Shown here: one piece after another, positions 63,177 through 64,000 of the stretch | How positions within the stretch are numbered: position 1 is the first letter of the stretch | Layout of the letters: the number at the start of each line of letters is the position of its first letter | Source of the DNA: Drosophila pseudoobscura | Taxonomy: Eukaryota > Arthropoda > Insecta > Diptera > Drosophilidae | Direction of reading: 5' to 3' | NCBI RefSeq assembly: GCF_009870125.1 | Contig: NC_046683.1 | Span: 4,092,001 to 4,156,000, forward strand | Length of the DNA: 64,000 bases | Made by a program: the position numbers and the translations under genes | The notes under the pieces: model-generated | Database searches by the model: none | Told to the model about the DNA's origin: nothing | What the model saw: the letters and a program-made list of their open reading frames with translations, nothing else

Positions 63177-64000
63177 TTTTGACTGTTTTTTTTTGTGTGT
63201 ATGTTAGTGTGTGTGTGGGTTGTATGTGGTTTTTGCTGCGCTGGTTTTTTTCTTCTGTCACAGTTACGGCTACTGCCCTGGACTCCGCGACTAGGGAATC
63301 GCGACTTGCGTCTTCTGGCTGCTGCTCCTTTCTGCTGCTTCCTCTTCTGCTACGACGACAGTACGCACTAACCACACACACACGAGCGAGATATGCTCAC
63401 ACAGAAGCACACACGCCTCACACACACGCAGTCTTGCTTCTGTGTGTGGGTGTGTAGAGGATTGTCCACTCTTGACTGCAGACTTCGGGCACTTGAATGC
63501 GCACTTTGATGCACTGCCTCCAATCCGCCACTAGATGTTGTGCCGTAGATCGCCTTTATATATTTTTTTGTTATATTGTATTTGTGTTATTCGACATCGA
63601 AACGAGTGTGATAGTAAATCACCTCAAAAAAGAATTGAGGCTCTGCTGTCAGTGCTGCCGGACTACTGATTCAAGATGTTTTCACCAGAGTTGGCATTCT
63701 AGTTCGATTTAGACGAGTCAGTTCGTTCTAGATCCCATCCCTGGAACTAAGAAATTGTAAATTTCTATGGTTCTATATGCCTTTCTTTACAGTGAGTTCA
63801 GTTAGAGGAACTGTTGAGAGATACATTTTATAAAATTTCACATTATTTATCAGAAACGTATGTACAAAACTCATGAATTTTTCAAATTCCTAAGACTTTG
63901 TAAGTTCATACTGAACGCTGCCATTTATTATTTCGTAGATCAATAGTTCCAGTTTAAATGAACCAGTTTAGGTCGATATCTTATCGAACTAGGTGGCAGC
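63177..64000. other. 5' flank of HAPSTR1, no further gene seen
   Basis: Contains GT/CA-rich stretches near 63190-63235 and 63375-63455, then AT-rich DNA to the window end. No coding sequence is recognised. It should include the HAPSTR1 promoter and 5' UTR. Confidence 0.5.

Overview
The window is animal nuclear DNA, almost certainly from a Drosophila. It has short GT-AG introns of 50-90 bp, long introns full of CA, GA and CAG/CAA microsatellites, and genes that read as clear fly orthologues. The largest gene encodes integrin alpha-PS2 (inflated), which is X-linked (Muller element A) in D. melanogaster. The degree of divergence and the microsatellite load suggest the obscura group, but that placement is inference only.

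Layout. Bases 1-5.2 kb hold no gene I can support. From 5.2 to 9.1 kb there is a patch of broken or copied coding material: a 40-bp tandem duplication carrying DRE motifs, an intron-less decayed aldehyde dehydrogenase copy, one intact intron-less TMEM256/DUF423-type membrane protein gene, and several coding-like fragments with frameshifts. From 10.6 to 39.9 kb the minus strand carries inflated (if). Eleven coding exons could be assembled, including the 75-nt, 25-codon alternative exon, spread over 29 kb. From 39.9 to 45.2 kb lies its upstream region, with a GA-rich block next to the start exon.

From 45.2 to 63.2 kb the window is gene-dense. A six-exon minus-strand gene encodes a secreted protein of about 2157 residues, built from repeated 'LNG' modules and beta-propeller-like ends. 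A 0.83-kb minisatellite of 14 units fills the space between it and the divergent mRpL22. mRpL22 converges on TfIIIA (nine zinc fingers) with overlapping poly(A) signals. TfIIIA is divergent from NECAP (AP-2 accessory factor with a C-terminal WVQF). NECAP is followed after 4 kb by the convergent minus-strand HAPSTR1/C16orf72 orthologue.

The genes do not form one pathway. They are a typical mixture of a developmental adhesion receptor and housekeeping genes (mitochondrial translation, 5S rRNA transcription, endocytosis, stress and ubiquitin signalling). Exon boundaries were set by hand from reading frame, GT-AG sites and family conservation. UTR and transcription-start limits are not determined.
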